DNA of 64,000 nt from Halorientalis sp. IM1011 (GCF_001989615.1 NZ_CP019067.1:1798001-1862000), one strand, 5' to 3'. Counted from the stretch's first letter, positions 32,273 to 41,963 are shown. Numbers and translations are program-made. Notes: generated by a model from the letters alone, not told the origin.

Positions 32273-33639
32273 CGTATCTGGAGCACGGAAACGGGGCGAT
32301 CCTCTCTCAGCAGGCGCGTCGGGAGTCGAACGCGCGCACGTATCCGCGCTATCTGCCGCTGGCCATCCGCGAGGCGGAGGGGATCACGGTGACCGACATG
32401 GACGGGAACGAGTACTACGACTGTCTCGCGGGGGCGGGAACGCTCGCGCTGGGGCACAATCATCCGCGCGTGGTCGAGGCCATGGAGGATGCGCTGGAGG
32501 CCTCCCGTCCGATACACACGCTCGACATCTCGACGCCCGCGAAAGAGCGGTTCGTCGACTCGCTGTTCGCGAGCCTGCCCGACGAGTTCAGCGACCGGGC
32601 GAAGATACAGTTCTGCAGTCCGGCGGGGACCGACGCCGTCGAAGCCGCGCTCAAACTCGTCAAGACGGCCACCGGGAACCGGAGCATCCTCGGCTTTCAG
32701 GGCGCTTACCACGGCATGACGAGCGGGTCGCTCGCCCTGATGGGTGATACCGAGGCCAAAGCGCCGCTCCCGGGGTTGATGGACGACGTACATCACCTCC
32801 CGTATCCCTACGACTACCGGTGTCCGTTCGGCGTCGGCGGCGAGCGAGGTCACGAGATCGCGAGCGACTACGTCGAGAACCTGCTCGACGACGACGAAGG
32901 GGGGATCACCGAGCCCGCCGGATTGATCCTCGAACCGGTACAGGGCGAAGGCGGGGCGATTCCCGCCCCGGATCCGTGGCTCCGCGAGATCCGCCGGATC
33001 ACGCGCGAGCGCGAGATTCCGTTGATCCTCGACGAGATTCAGGCGGGGCTCGGCCGAACCGGCGAACGCTACGCCTTCGAACACGCCGGGATAACGCCCG
33101 ACGTCCTCACGCTCTCGAAGGCGATCGGCGGTGGGCTCCCGCTGTCGGTCGTCGTCTACGACGAGTCGCTCGACGCCTGGGAGCCGGGTGCCCACGCCGG
33201 AACCTTCCGCGGGAACCAGCTCGCGATGGTGGCCGGCGAGGCGACGATCGACTACGTCCTCGAACACGACCTCGACGACCACGCCGCCGAGGTCGGCGCT
33301 CGGCTGCGCGACCACCTCGACGCGACGGGGGAGCGGATCGACGCCGTGGGCGACGTCCGGGGTCGCGGGCTGATGCTCGGCGTCGAGTTCGTCGATCCCG
33401 ATGCCGACTGGCAGGGGGCCGGGCCACACGCCCCGGACGGCGAGTTCGCCGAGGCCGTCCAGGCCGAGTGTTTCGACCGCGGTCTCATAATCGAACTCGG
33501 CGGACGTGCGAGCGCCACCGCACGGTTCCTGCCCCCGCTGACCGTGACGGCGACCCAGATCGACGAGATCGCCGCGATCTTCGCCGAGGCCGTCGCCGCG
33601 GTCGCCGCCGAGGAGAACCCGACCGAGGTGGCCGCATGA
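32269..33639 (+). CDS. dat: Diaminobutyrate-2-oxoglutarate aminotransferase
   Basis: 456 residues, class III PLP aminotransferase. Evidence: DGNEYYDCLAGAGTLALGHNHP, the cofactor Lys in TLSKAIGGGLPLS (~283), LILDEIQAGLGRTG before it, and GDTEAKAPLPGLMDDVHHLPYP, which is typical of DABA aminotransferases (RhbA/Dat). It converts aspartate-semialdehyde to L-2,4-diaminobutyrate, the precursor of 1,3-diaminopropane. Start at GTG 32269; no ATG in this frame fits. It is first in the six-gene operon and its stop overlaps ddc (ATGA). Confidence 0.92.
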   Translation: MTYLEHGNGAILSQQARRESNARTYPRYLPLAIREAEGITVTDMDGNEYYDCLAGAGTLALGHNHPRVVEAMEDALEASRPIHTLDISTPAKERFVDSLFASLPDEFSDRAKIQFCSPAGTDAVEAALKLVKTATGNRSILGFQGAYHGMTSGSLALMGDTEAKAPLPGLMDDVHHLPYPYDYRCPFGVGGERGHEIASDYVENLLDDDEGGITEPAGLILEPVQGEGGAIPAPDPWLREIRRITREREIPLILDEIQAGLGRTGERYAFEHAGITPDVLTLSKAIGGGLPLSVVVYDESLDAWEPGAHAGTFRGNQLAMVAGEATIDYVLEHDLDDHAAEVGARLRDHLDATGERIDAVGDVRGRGLMLGVEFVDPDADWQGAGPHAPDGEFAEAVQAECFDRGLIIELGGRASATARFLPPLTVTATQIDEIAAIFAEAVAAVAAEENPTEVAA

Positions 33640-35123
33640 GCGCCGACGAGCTGTTCCTTGGCTCGGCCGCCGGGAACGCCACCTACCGGGAGGCACTGGA
33701 CCGTGCGGCCGACGCCGTCGTCGAGCAGTTCGCCGCCGCCGACCGCCCGTACTCCGGCGAACGCCCGGAGGCCCTCGCCGCCCGGCTGGAGCAACCGGTA
33801 CTCCCCGAGTCGGGGATCGGTCTCCGGGCCGCGATCGACGAGGTGGCGTCCGAGATCCTCCCGCACTCGGTCGGTACCTCGAACCCGCGGTGTGCGGCGC
33901 ACCTCCAGTGCCCGCCGATGATCCCGGGACTCGCCGCGGAAGCGCTGCTCACCGCGACGAACCAGTCGCTGGACTCCTTCGATCAGGCACCGGCCGCGAC
34001 CGTCCTCGAAGGGCGGGTCGTCGACGCGCTCTGTGACCTGTTCGGCTATCCCGACGCGGCCGACGGCGTCTTCACGAGCGGCGGCACGCAGTCGAACTTC
34101 CAGGCACTCCTGCTCGCGCGCGACCGCCACTGTCAGGAGACGTTCGGCACGGACGTGCAGGCGAGCGGCCTCCCGGTCGAGGCGGGGTCGCTGCGCGTCC
34201 TCTGCTCGGAGGCCGCCCACTTCACCGCCAAGCAGGCGGCCCACCACCTCGGTCTCGGGGAGGACGCCGTCGTCACCGTGGAGACGGACGACCGCCGCAG
34301 GCTCGATCCGGCCGCACTCGACGCGAGGCTCGACGCACTCGAAGCGGCGGGGGCCGAGCCGTTCGCGCTCGTCGGGACGGCCGGCACCACCGACTTCGGG
34401 AGCATCGATCCGCTCCCCGCGCTCGCGGACCGCGCGGCCGAACACGACCTCTGGTTCCACGTCGACGCGGCCTACGGCGGCGCGCTCGCGCTGACGGACG
34501 ACCACGCGGCCGAACTCGAAGGGGTAGACCGGGCCGACTCGGTGGCCGTCGACTTCCACAAGCTGTTTTACCAGCCGATCAGCTGCGGGGCGCTGTTGCT
34601 CCGTGACGGGGGTGATTTCGAGTGGATGGCGCGCAACGCGGCGTATCTCAACCCGGCGGCCCACGACGAGACCGGCGTGCCGAACCTCGTCTCGAAGTCG
34701 GTCCAGACGACGCGCCGCTTCGACGCGCTGAAACCGTACGTCGCGTTCCGCGCCGTCGGCCGCGACCGACTGGGCGACCTCGTCGCCGGGACGCTCGACC
34801 TCGCGGCCGAGACGGCCGCCCTGCTCGAAGCGGCCGACGACTTCGAGCTAGTGACCGATCCGACGCTGAACGCCGTCGTCTTCCGCTACCGTCCGGAGGG
34901 CGGCATGGCCGACGAGCGCGTGGACGCGCTGAACGCCGCGGTCCGACGGCGGGTCCTCGAAGACGGCCGGGCCGTCGTCGCCCGGACCGAGGTCGACGGC
35001 GTCACCAGCCTGAAGGTCACGCTGTTGAACCCGACCGCCACGCTCGACGACGTGGCCGCCATGCTCGACGTCGTCCGGGACTGCGGGGCGGACCTGCGGG
35101 ACGGACCGGAGGTGTCGGCATGA
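33636..35123 (+). CDS. ddc: L-2,4-diaminobutyrate decarboxylase
   Basis: 495 residues, group II PLP decarboxylase. Landmarks: HLQCPPMIPGLAAEALL, TSGGTQSNFQALLLARD, HFTAKQAAHHLGLG, WFHVDAAYGGALALT and the cofactor Lys in VAVDFHKLFYQP (~309). RhbB-type enzymes decarboxylate 2,4-diaminobutyrate to 1,3-diaminopropane, the backbone amine of schizokinen-type siderophores. The frame is open far upstream inside dat, but ATG 33636 overlapping the dat stop is the natural start. It overlaps the next gene by ATGA. Confidence 0.92.
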   Translation: MSADELFLGSAAGNATYREALDRAADAVVEQFAAADRPYSGERPEALAARLEQPVLPESGIGLRAAIDEVASEILPHSVGTSNPRCAAHLQCPPMIPGLAAEALLTATNQSLDSFDQAPAATVLEGRVVDALCDLFGYPDAADGVFTSGGTQSNFQALLLARDRHCQETFGTDVQASGLPVEAGSLRVLCSEAAHFTAKQAAHHLGLGEDAVVTVETDDRRRLDPAALDARLDALEAAGAEPFALVGTAGTTDFGSIDPLPALADRAAEHDLWFHVDAAYGGALALTDDHAAELEGVDRADSVAVDFHKLFYQPISCGALLLRDGGDFEWMARNAAYLNPAAHDETGVPNLVSKSVQTTRRFDALKPYVAFRAVGRDRLGDLVAGTLDLAAETAALLEAADDFELVTDPTLNAVVFRYRPEGGMADERVDALNAAVRRRVLEDGRAVVARTEVDGVTSLKVTLLNPTATLDDVAAMLDVVRDCGADLRDGPEVSA

Positions 35124-36928
35124 GTCTCGCACCCGAACACCGGTCGTCGAGCGCCGTCGATCCCGCCCAGCGGGCCGACGAGGCGACCCTCCACGCGTTC
35201 CTCAACTGCTATCTCCGGGAGACCGGCGAGTACGAGCGCCACGCGGAGTCGATCTCCGGCGTCGACCCGGGTCCCGACGGCCTCCTCCGGACGCGACTGC
35301 CAGCCCAGGGGATCGCCGTTCTGGCGCCTCTGGAGTACTACTCGCCGACGGAACGGCACCTGTTCGAGACGCCGGTGCGGTATCGGCTCCCCGACGGCCA
35401 GGTTCGGCCGCTCGATGCGGCCACGCTGGCGTCGCTCGTGGTGAAAGACCTCTCGCTCTCGCGGAACGGGCAGTCCGTCCCGGACCGGTTGCTGGAACGC
35501 GTCCTCCGGAGCAAGCACAACGTCGAGTCGTTCGTCGCGGCCCGCGTCGGCGCGGACGCCACGGTCGACGACCGGTCGTTCCGGGCGGCCGAGCAGTCGC
35601 TCGTGTTCGGCCATCACCGCCATCCCACCCCGAAGAGCCGGCGGGGCATCGCCGACAGGGATCGGGCGACCTACGCGCCCGAACTCGGGGGGTCCTTCCC
35701 GCTGCACTACGTCCGCGCGTCGCCGGCCCTCGTCTCGACCGGGTCGGCGCTCGAATCGGACGCCGCGACGTGGATCGGCGACGCGCTCCGTGCCGATCCC
35801 GAGGTACCCACGTCGTTCGTCGACGAGCACGTCGAGAGCGACGACGTGCTGTTGCCGGTCCACCCGTGGCAGGCCGACTACCTCCGGGAGCAGCCCCACG
35901 TCCGGCGACACCTCGACGACGGCATCGAGTTCCTCGGCGCAGTCGGCCGGGAGTTCCACCCGACCACGTCGGTCCGGACGCTCTATTGCCCGGACGCGCC
36001 GTTCATGGTGAAGTCGTCGTTGAACGTCACCATCACCAACTCCGTGCGGACGAACAAACGTCCCGAACTCGAACGGGGCGTGGCCGTCGCGGAACTGCTC
36101 GACACGGCCTTCGGCGACGAACTCGCCGCGGCGTTCCCGGACTTCGACGTGGTTCGGGACCCGGCCTACGTCTCGCTGGACGTGGGCGACGACCCGGAGT
36201 CGGGGCTGGAGACCGTCCTCAGGGCCAACCCGTTCCGCGGGGACCTGGCCGAGCGGTCGACACCGCTGGTCGCGCTCTGTCAGGACGCGATCGAGGGGGA
36301 TTCCCGCCTCGGCCGACTCGTCAGGGAGATCGCCGACCGGGAGGGCCGATCCACCGCGGCCGTCAGCGAGGACTGGTTCGAGCGGTACCTCGAAATCGCG
36401 ATCCGGCCGGTGCTGTGGCTCTACCTCGAACAGGGTGTGGGGGTGGAAGCTCACCAGCAGAACTCGGTCCTCACCCTCGACCCGGACGGCTACCCGGGCG
36501 AGTTCCGCTACCGGGACAATCAGGGGTTTTACTTCCCAGAATCGCAGTACGGCGCCGTCGCCGACTACCTGCCCGGCGTCGGCGAGCGGGCCGAGACCGT
36601 CTGCGCCGACGCCGTCGCCGACGAGCGCCTCCGGTACTACGTCGTCCTGAACAACGCGATCGACCTCGTCAACGCCTTCGGGAGCGCCGGCCTCGTCGAC
36701 GAGCGGCGACTGTTGAGACTGCTGCGGGCGGAACTCGAACGCGCTCGCGACCGCTACGACCGCCCCTCCTCGACGCTGCTCGACCCGCTGCTCGAGTCCA
36801 CGACGGTTCCCTGCAAGGCGAACCTCCTCACGCGCTTTCGCGGACTCGACGAACTGGAGAACGACCTGGAGAACCAGTCCGTCTACACGGACGTGAAGAA
36901 CCCTCTCGTTACCGAACTCGACACATGA
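35120..36928 (+). CDS. iucA: IucA/IucC-family siderophore synthetase (first)
   Basis: 602 residues. NRPS-independent siderophore (NIS) synthetase: LLPVHPWQADYLREQPHVRRH, TSVRTLYCPDAPFMVKSSLN and VTITNSVRTNKRPELERG form the ATP/citrate-binding core. VEAHQQNSVLTLDPDG with RDNQGFYF follow in the C-terminal FhuF-like part. It should adenylate citrate and join it to N-acetyl-N-hydroxy-1,3-diaminopropane. Overlaps at both ends (ATGA) fix the start at 35120. Which half of the citrate it handles cannot be read directly. Confidence 0.92.
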   Translation: MSLAPEHRSSSAVDPAQRADEATLHAFLNCYLRETGEYERHAESISGVDPGPDGLLRTRLPAQGIAVLAPLEYYSPTERHLFETPVRYRLPDGQVRPLDAATLASLVVKDLSLSRNGQSVPDRLLERVLRSKHNVESFVAARVGADATVDDRSFRAAEQSLVFGHHRHPTPKSRRGIADRDRATYAPELGGSFPLHYVRASPALVSTGSALESDAATWIGDALRADPEVPTSFVDEHVESDDVLLPVHPWQADYLREQPHVRRHLDDGIEFLGAVGREFHPTTSVRTLYCPDAPFMVKSSLNVTITNSVRTNKRPELERGVAVAELLDTAFGDELAAAFPDFDVVRDPAYVSLDVGDDPESGLETVLRANPFRGDLAERSTPLVALCQDAIEGDSRLGRLVREIADREGRSTAAVSEDWFERYLEIAIRPVLWLYLEQGVGVEAHQQNSVLTLDPDGYPGEFRYRDNQGFYFPESQYGAVADYLPGVGERAETVCADAVADERLRYYVVLNNAIDLVNAFGSAGLVDERRLLRLLRAELERARDRYDRPSSTLLDPLLESTTVPCKANLLTRFRGLDELENDLENQSVYTDVKNPLVTELDT

Positions 36929-37557
36929 CCGGACCGGACGCTACCATCGCGACCAACTACGACTACCAGACGTACGACAGCCGCATCGACCGGACGATAT
37001 CGCTCCGCCGTGCCACGATGGAGCGCGACCTCGGTCGACTCCATACCTGGCTCGGGAGCGACCACGTCAAGCCGTACTGGCAACTCGACCTCCCGTTGCC
37101 GGCGTTTCGCGACCAGTTCGCCGCGAAACTCGCGGACGAGCACCTGACACCGTACGTCGGCTGTCTGGACCACGTCCCCGCGAGTTACTGGGAGTGCTAC
37201 TGGGCGGCCGAGGACGACGTGGCGAACCACTACGACGCCGACCCTGCCGACCAGGGCCTGCACCTGCTCGTCGGCCCGACGGAGTTCCTCGGACAGGGCT
37301 ACGCCGTCCCGCTGTTGCAGGCCGTCGTCGCCATGCAGTTTCGCCACGCCGACACCGACCGCGTGATCGCGGAACCGGACGCGCGAAACGAGCGCGCCAT
37401 CGGCGTCTTCGAGCAGTGCGGCTTCGAACCGCGCGCGGAGTTCCACTTCCCGGAAGCCGGGAAGGACGCCCTGTTGATGATCTGTGACCGCGACGAGTTC
37501 GAGTCGCCCGCCGACCCGACGGCCGCGGACTCCCCGGAGGTGCCTGGTGATGACTGA
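36925..37557 (+). CDS. iucB: N-hydroxy-diamine acetyltransferase (IucB/RhbD type)
   Basis: 210 residues from ATG 36925. GNAT-fold siderophore acyltransferase: LRRATMERDLGRLHTWLGSDH, LPAFRDQFAAKLADEHLTPYVG, LLVGPTEFLGQGYAVPLLQA and KDALLMICDRDEF. It should acetylate the hydroxylated amine to make the hydroxamate iron ligand. It resembles the separate gene at 29743-30435, implying a duplication. Overlaps: four bases with iucA, eight bases with iucD. Confidence 0.9.
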   Translation: MTGPDATIATNYDYQTYDSRIDRTISLRRATMERDLGRLHTWLGSDHVKPYWQLDLPLPAFRDQFAAKLADEHLTPYVGCLDHVPASYWECYWAAEDDVANHYDADPADQGLHLLVGPTEFLGQGYAVPLLQAVVAMQFRHADTDRVIAEPDARNERAIGVFEQCGFEPRAEFHFPEAGKDALLMICDRDEFESPADPTAADSPEVPGDD

Positions 37558-38926
37558 CGACGAGGTCCACGACGTAGTCGGCGTCGGCCTCGGACCGTTC
37601 AACCTCGGTCTCGCGGCCATGCTGGACGGGGTGGAGGAGGCCGTCGACGCCGTCTTCCTCGAACGCGAACCGGAGTTCAACTGGCACGAGGGAATGTTGC
37701 TGGCGGGAACGACGATGGAGGTCCCCTTCCTGGCCGACCTCGTGACGCTCGCGGATCCCACGAACCCCCACAGCTACCTCAACTACCTGCGAGAGACCGA
37801 CCGGCTCTACGAGTTCTACTTCTACGAGACCTTCCAGCCACCTCGCCGGGAGTACAACGACTACCTCCGGTGGGTCGTCGAGACCCTGGAGACGCCCCGG
37901 TTCGACCGCGAGGTCGTCGCGGTTCGCTGGGACGAGAGCGAGGGGTGTTTCGTCGTCGACGCGCGGCACCCGGAGACCGGTGAGCGGTTTCGGTACCGCG
38001 GAGCCAACCTGGCGCTCGGCGTCGGCTCTCGACCGCAGATCCCCGAGCAGTTGCAGGGGCACCCCGAGGACGACGTCTTCCACACCGCGAACTACCGGTA
38101 CAACCGCGAGCGCGTGCTGGGGGCGGATTCGGTCACCGTCGTCGGGTCCGGGCAGAGCGCCGCCGAGGTGTTTCAGGACCTGCTCCAGCGCCAGTCCGAT
38201 CGGGACTACCGACTGGACTGGCTGACCCGGTCGGACGGGTTCTTCCCCATGGAGTACTCGAAACTCGGCCTCCAGCACTTCACGCCGGAATACGAGCAGT
38301 ACGTCTACGACCTCCCCCAGTCCGTCAAGGACGACCTCATCCCGGACCAGGACCTGCTGTACAAGGGGATCGATCCCGAGACGAGCGCCGAGATCTACGA
38401 CCTGCTCTACCGCCGCTCGGTCGGCGACCGCGACCCCGACGTGGGACTGTTCGCCATGACCGAGGTCCGGGACATCGACGCCGACGACGGGCGCTACACG
38501 CTCGACTGTCACCAGTGGCAGTCCGACGCGTCGTTCGCACACGAGTCCGAGGTCGTCATCCTCGGGACGGGATACGAACGGCCGATTCCGGGCTTTCTCG
38601 AACCGCTCGAAGACGCCATCGACTGGGACGAGCGGGGGCGGTTCGAGGTGACCGAGGACCACCGGCTGGCGATCGACGTACCGGGCGACGTGTTCCTCCA
38701 GAACGCCGAGTTCCACACGCACGGCGTCGGCGTCCCCGATCTCGGTCTCGGCTGCTACCGCAACACGAAGTTCGTCAACCGACTGCTCGGTCGAACGGTC
38801 TACCCCGAGGACAGCGACACCGTCTACCAGAACTTCTCGGTCGAGCAGTTCGTCGAACACGTACCGAACGCGTCCCGCGCAGGGGACGGCGAACCGACCA
38901 CGGAGCCGACTTCCTCCGACGACTGA
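37550..38926 (+). CDS. iucD: FAD-dependent diamine N-hydroxylase (IucD/RhbE type)
   Basis: 458 residues. Flavin N-monooxygenase: FAD motif GVGLGPFNLGLAAML (~11-25), FNWHEGMLLAGTTMEVPFL, LADPTNPHSYLNYLRE (substrate/FAD side), NADPH motif VVGSGQSAAEVFQDLL (~197), and the C-terminal ATG-like ILGTGYERPIP with NAEFHTHGVGVPDLGLG. It hydroxylates the terminal amine of 1,3-diaminopropane. Start at ATG 37550 overlaps the iucB stop by eight bases; the reading further upstream lies inside iucB. Confidence 0.92.
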   Translation: MTDDEVHDVVGVGLGPFNLGLAAMLDGVEEAVDAVFLEREPEFNWHEGMLLAGTTMEVPFLADLVTLADPTNPHSYLNYLRETDRLYEFYFYETFQPPRREYNDYLRWVVETLETPRFDREVVAVRWDESEGCFVVDARHPETGERFRYRGANLALGVGSRPQIPEQLQGHPEDDVFHTANYRYNRERVLGADSVTVVGSGQSAAEVFQDLLQRQSDRDYRLDWLTRSDGFFPMEYSKLGLQHFTPEYEQYVYDLPQSVKDDLIPDQDLLYKGIDPETSAEIYDLLYRRSVGDRDPDVGLFAMTEVRDIDADDGRYTLDCHQWQSDASFAHESEVVILGTGYERPIPGFLEPLEDAIDWDERGRFEVTEDHRLAIDVPGDVFLQNAEFHTHGVGVPDLGLGCYRNTKFVNRLLGRTVYPEDSDTVYQNFSVEQFVEHVPNASRAGDGEPTTEPTSSDD

Positions 38927-38928
38927 CG

Positions 38929-40767
38929 ATGGATCCGAACGATACGACACTACGTGACGCGCTGGACGCAGCGACCTGGGAGACCGTCGAACGCCGTCTC
39001 CTGACGAAGATGCTCGAGGAGTTCACTTACGAGGAGATACTCGCGCCGCGGAAGATAGACGCGGGCGACGACGCCGCGCTCTACCGGTTCGACCTCGGCG
39101 ACGCGAGCTACCGGTTCGAGGCCGAAGAGCGGCTACTGGACAGCCTGCACGTCGACGGCGACACCGTCGAGCGACGCACGGACGGGACGTGGACCGAGTT
39201 CGGCGACCCGCTGACCTTACTGGGGGACCTCGGCGACGCGACGGATCTCGACGGGCTCACCCAGGGGAACCTCGTCCGTGAGTACAAGCGGACGCTGCTC
39301 GCCGACGCACACATCGCGGCCCGCGACCGGGAACGGGAGGAGTTCGACCCGCTGGCGCTCGACTACGCCGAACTCGAAGGCGAGATGGACGGCCACCCCT
39401 GGATCACGTACAACAAGGGCCGTCTCGGGTGGGGCTACGACGACTACCGGCAGTACGCGCCCGAGCGAAAGACGCCGGTCCGGCTCTCGTGGGCGGCCGT
39501 CCGCAAGGAGAGGTCGACGTTCGTCGGGACGGAGGGCGTGAGCCACGACTCCCTCGTCCGGACCGAACTCGGCGACCACTACGGGCGGTTCCGCGATCGA
39601 CTCGACTCTCGGGGGCTGGACCCGGACGCCTACTACTTCCTGCCGGTCCACGACTGGCAGTGGGACAACAGCATCGTCCCGCTGTTCCCCGACCACATCG
39701 CCGCCGACGACATCGTCCCGCTCGGGGCGGGACCGGACGAGTACCTGCCACAGCAATCGGTCCGCACCTTCGTCAACGTCGATTCCGCGGCGAAACACCA
39801 CGTCAAGGTCCCCATGCGGATCCTCAACACTCTCGTCTGGCGCGGCCTCCCCGGTGAGCGAACGGAACTCGCACCGACCGTCACCGAGTACATCAAGGGG
39901 ATCTACGAGGACGACGACTTCCTCCAGGAGCAGGGAGTCGTCCTCCCGGGGGAGATCGCGGGCGTCAACTACGACCACTCGGACTTCACCGACATCGACG
40001 GCTCGCCCTACCAGTACCACGAACTGCTGGGCGCGGTCTGGCGGGAGTCGATACACACCTTCCTGGACGACGACGAGCGCGCGATAACGCTCTCGTCGCT
40101 GATGCACGTCGACGGCGACGGTGTGCCGTTCCTCTCGCGCCTCGTCGAACGGTCGGACCTGGCGCTGGACGAGTGGATCGGTGAGTTCTTCGAGACCGTC
40201 CTCCCGCCTCTGCTGCACTTCCTCTACCGCTACGGAACGGTGTTCTCGCCCCACGGCCAGAACACGATTCTGATCGTCGAAGACGGGGCTCCCGCCCGGG
40301 TTGCGGTCAAGGACTTCGTGGACGACGTGAACGTCAGCGACCAGCCCCTCCCGGAACTGCAGGCCCTCCCCGACGAGATGCACGACGTGCTCCGCAAGGA
40401 ACCGCCGGAGGGGCTCTGCCAGTTCGTCTTCTGTGGACTGTTCGTCTGCGTGCTGCGGTACGTCGCCGACGTGCTCGAAACACACGAGGACTACCCCGAG
40501 ACGACCTTCTGGACCCACGCACGCGAGACGGTGCTTGACTACCAGGCGCAGTTCCCCGAACTGGAGGATCGGTTCGAACTGTTCGACCTGCTCCAGCCGG
40601 AGTTCACGAAACTGAGCCTCAACAGGAACCGCATCTTCGAGTACGGCTACGACGACGCGCCCGGTCGGCCGCACGCGTCCGAGCACGGGACGGTGCCGAA
40701 CCCGCTCCACGAGGTCACCGAGACCGCCGCGAACGGGGCGACGCGGCCACATCTGGCCGACGACTGA
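38929..40767 (+). CDS. iucC: IucA/IucC-family siderophore synthetase (second)
   Basis: 612 residues. NIS synthetase with HPWITYNKGRLGWGYDDYRQ, YFLPVHDWQWDNSI, PQQSVRTFVNVDSAAKHHVKVPMRI and FSPHGQNTILIVED with VKDFVDDVNVS. The HP...KGR and HPxQ-like (HDWQWD) motifs are family hallmarks. As last gene of the operon it is the best candidate for the final condensation on the mono-substituted citrate, giving a dihydroxamate siderophore. It starts two bases after the iucD stop. A small hairpin GCCGC-ttc-GCGGC follows the stop and may aid termination. No exporter or uptake gene is in the operon. Confidence 0.92.
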   Translation: MDPNDTTLRDALDAATWETVERRLLTKMLEEFTYEEILAPRKIDAGDDAALYRFDLGDASYRFEAEERLLDSLHVDGDTVERRTDGTWTEFGDPLTLLGDLGDATDLDGLTQGNLVREYKRTLLADAHIAARDREREEFDPLALDYAELEGEMDGHPWITYNKGRLGWGYDDYRQYAPERKTPVRLSWAAVRKERSTFVGTEGVSHDSLVRTELGDHYGRFRDRLDSRGLDPDAYYFLPVHDWQWDNSIVPLFPDHIAADDIVPLGAGPDEYLPQQSVRTFVNVDSAAKHHVKVPMRILNTLVWRGLPGERTELAPTVTEYIKGIYEDDDFLQEQGVVLPGEIAGVNYDHSDFTDIDGSPYQYHELLGAVWRESIHTFLDDDERAITLSSLMHVDGDGVPFLSRLVERSDLALDEWIGEFFETVLPPLLHFLYRYGTVFSPHGQNTILIVEDGAPARVAVKDFVDDVNVSDQPLPELQALPDEMHDVLRKEPPEGLCQFVFCGLFVCVLRYVADVLETHEDYPETTFWTHARETVLDYQAQFPELEDRFELFDLLQPEFTKLSLNRNRIFEYGYDDAPGRPHASEHGTVPNPLHEVTETAANGATRPHLADD

Positions 40768-40833
40768 CGCGCCGCTTCGCGGCTCGGTCGCGCGATATGC
40801 GGGAGTGCCGCCCCCGACTGCCTCCCGAAAAAC

Positions 40834-41004
40834 TCAGTCGTCTTTCATGTGCTGCAGCTGGTCCACCAGTTCGTCGGTGGACTTGTCGGACTCGAACTCG
40901 ACCTCGCCGGTGTCGTGGTCCTCGTGTACGTTGACCGCTTCGTCCTCGTCGGCCTCGACACTCTGATCCTTCTGCTCGCTTTCGTCGTAGCTACCAAAGC
41001 CCAT
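40834..41004 (-). CDS. DUF5786 family small acidic protein
   Basis: 56 residues from ATG 41004. The opening MGFGSYDESEQKDQSVEADE is the hallmark of the haloarchaeal DUF5786 family; the rest is very acidic, ending LVDQLQHMKDD. A minus-strand TATA-like GTAGTTTTAC (41031-41040) ends about 27 bases upstream of the start, so the longer in-frame reading is rejected. Function unknown. Confidence 0.85.
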   Translation of the reverse strand: MGFGSYDESEQKDQSVEADEDEAVNVHEDHDTGEVEFESDKSTDELVDQLQHMKDD

Positions 41005-41117
41005 TGTATTCCACCACAGAGATTCCCGCAGTAAAACTACCCCGGTCTCGCAGTGCCGTGGCTGTGACTGTCCACCACGCCACCGGGACTTTTGAGCGGG
41101 CCCGCCCAAGCGTAGCT

Positions 41118-41963
41118 ATGCCACGCAGTGACGAATTCGTCACCGTCGACGGGATCGAGATCCACTACTCGGCGTGGGGTGACGCCGCCGATCCCACCGT
41201 ACTGTGCGTCCACGGACTCTCCCGGAACGGGCGGGACTTCGACCCGCTGGCTCGCGAACTACAGGACGAGTACCACGTGGTCTGTCCGGACATGCCGGGG
41301 CGGGGGTTGAGCGAGTGGGCCGACGACCCGGTCGATCGGTACAGCAACGCGGCGATGGTCGAGACGCTGGTGGCCGTCTGTGACGCCCTGGATTTCGCGT
41401 CGATCCGGTACGTGGGCACGTCGATGGGTGGCGGGCTGGGGATGGCGCTGGCGGGCGGGCCGCTGGCGGATCGGATCGACGGACTGGTGATCAACGATAT
41501 GCCGCCGAATCCGGAGACCGATTCCGCGCCGGAGGCGCTCGGGCGGATCATGGAGTACGTGCCCGATCCGCCGACCGTCGAGACCGTCACCGAACTCGAA
41601 GACTACTACCGGGACCTCTACGAGGGCCGGTTCAGCGAGATGACCGACGCCGAGTATCGCCGGCTGACGGTGACCTCGGCCCGGCGGACCGACGCCGGTC
41701 GCGTGACGGCCCACTACGATCCGCGGATCCTCGCGGGCGAGGACGACGACGAGGGGCCGGACCCGTGGGACGTGTGGGCGGCCATCGACGCGCCGATCCT
41801 GATCCTCCGCGGGACAGATTCGGATATTCTCCCCGAGGAACCGTTCGAGCGGATGCAGGATGCCCAGCCGGACGCCGAGGCGGTCGAGATCGACTGCGGG
41901 CACGCCCCGGCGCTGAACACGCTCGAACAGATCGATCCGATCCGAGAGTTATTCGCGGAGTAG
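41118..41963 (+). CDS. Alpha/beta hydrolase
   Basis: 281 residues from ATG 41118. The fold and triad are clear: oxyanion-loop LCVHGLSRNGRDF, nucleophile elbow GTSMGGG (Ser ~100), acid LRGTDSDILPEE, and His in CGHAPAL near the end. It resembles carboxylesterase/haloperoxidase-type hydrolases. The substrate is unknown. A further hydrolase gene follows 71 bases later in the same direction, but the two are not close in sequence. Confidence 0.85.
   Translation: MPRSDEFVTVDGIEIHYSAWGDAADPTVLCVHGLSRNGRDFDPLARELQDEYHVVCPDMPGRGLSEWADDPVDRYSNAAMVETLVAVCDALDFASIRYVGTSMGGGLGMALAGGPLADRIDGLVINDMPPNPETDSAPEALGRIMEYVPDPPTVETVTELEDYYRDLYEGRFSEMTDAEYRRLTVTSARRTDAGRVTAHYDPRILAGEDDDEGPDPWDVWAAIDAPILILRGTDSDILPEEPFERMQDAQPDAEAVEIDCGHAPALNTLEQIDPIRELFAE

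Noticed and set aside
32820-33635. N-terminal extension of ddc reaching into dat
   Set aside because: The extension is Arg-rich shadow sequence inside dat; ATG 33636 overlapping the dat stop gives a normal-length decarboxylase.
35770-36924. Extension of the IucB gene into iucA
   Set aside because: Shadow of iucA; the acyltransferase proper begins at ATG 36925, overlapping the iucA stop.
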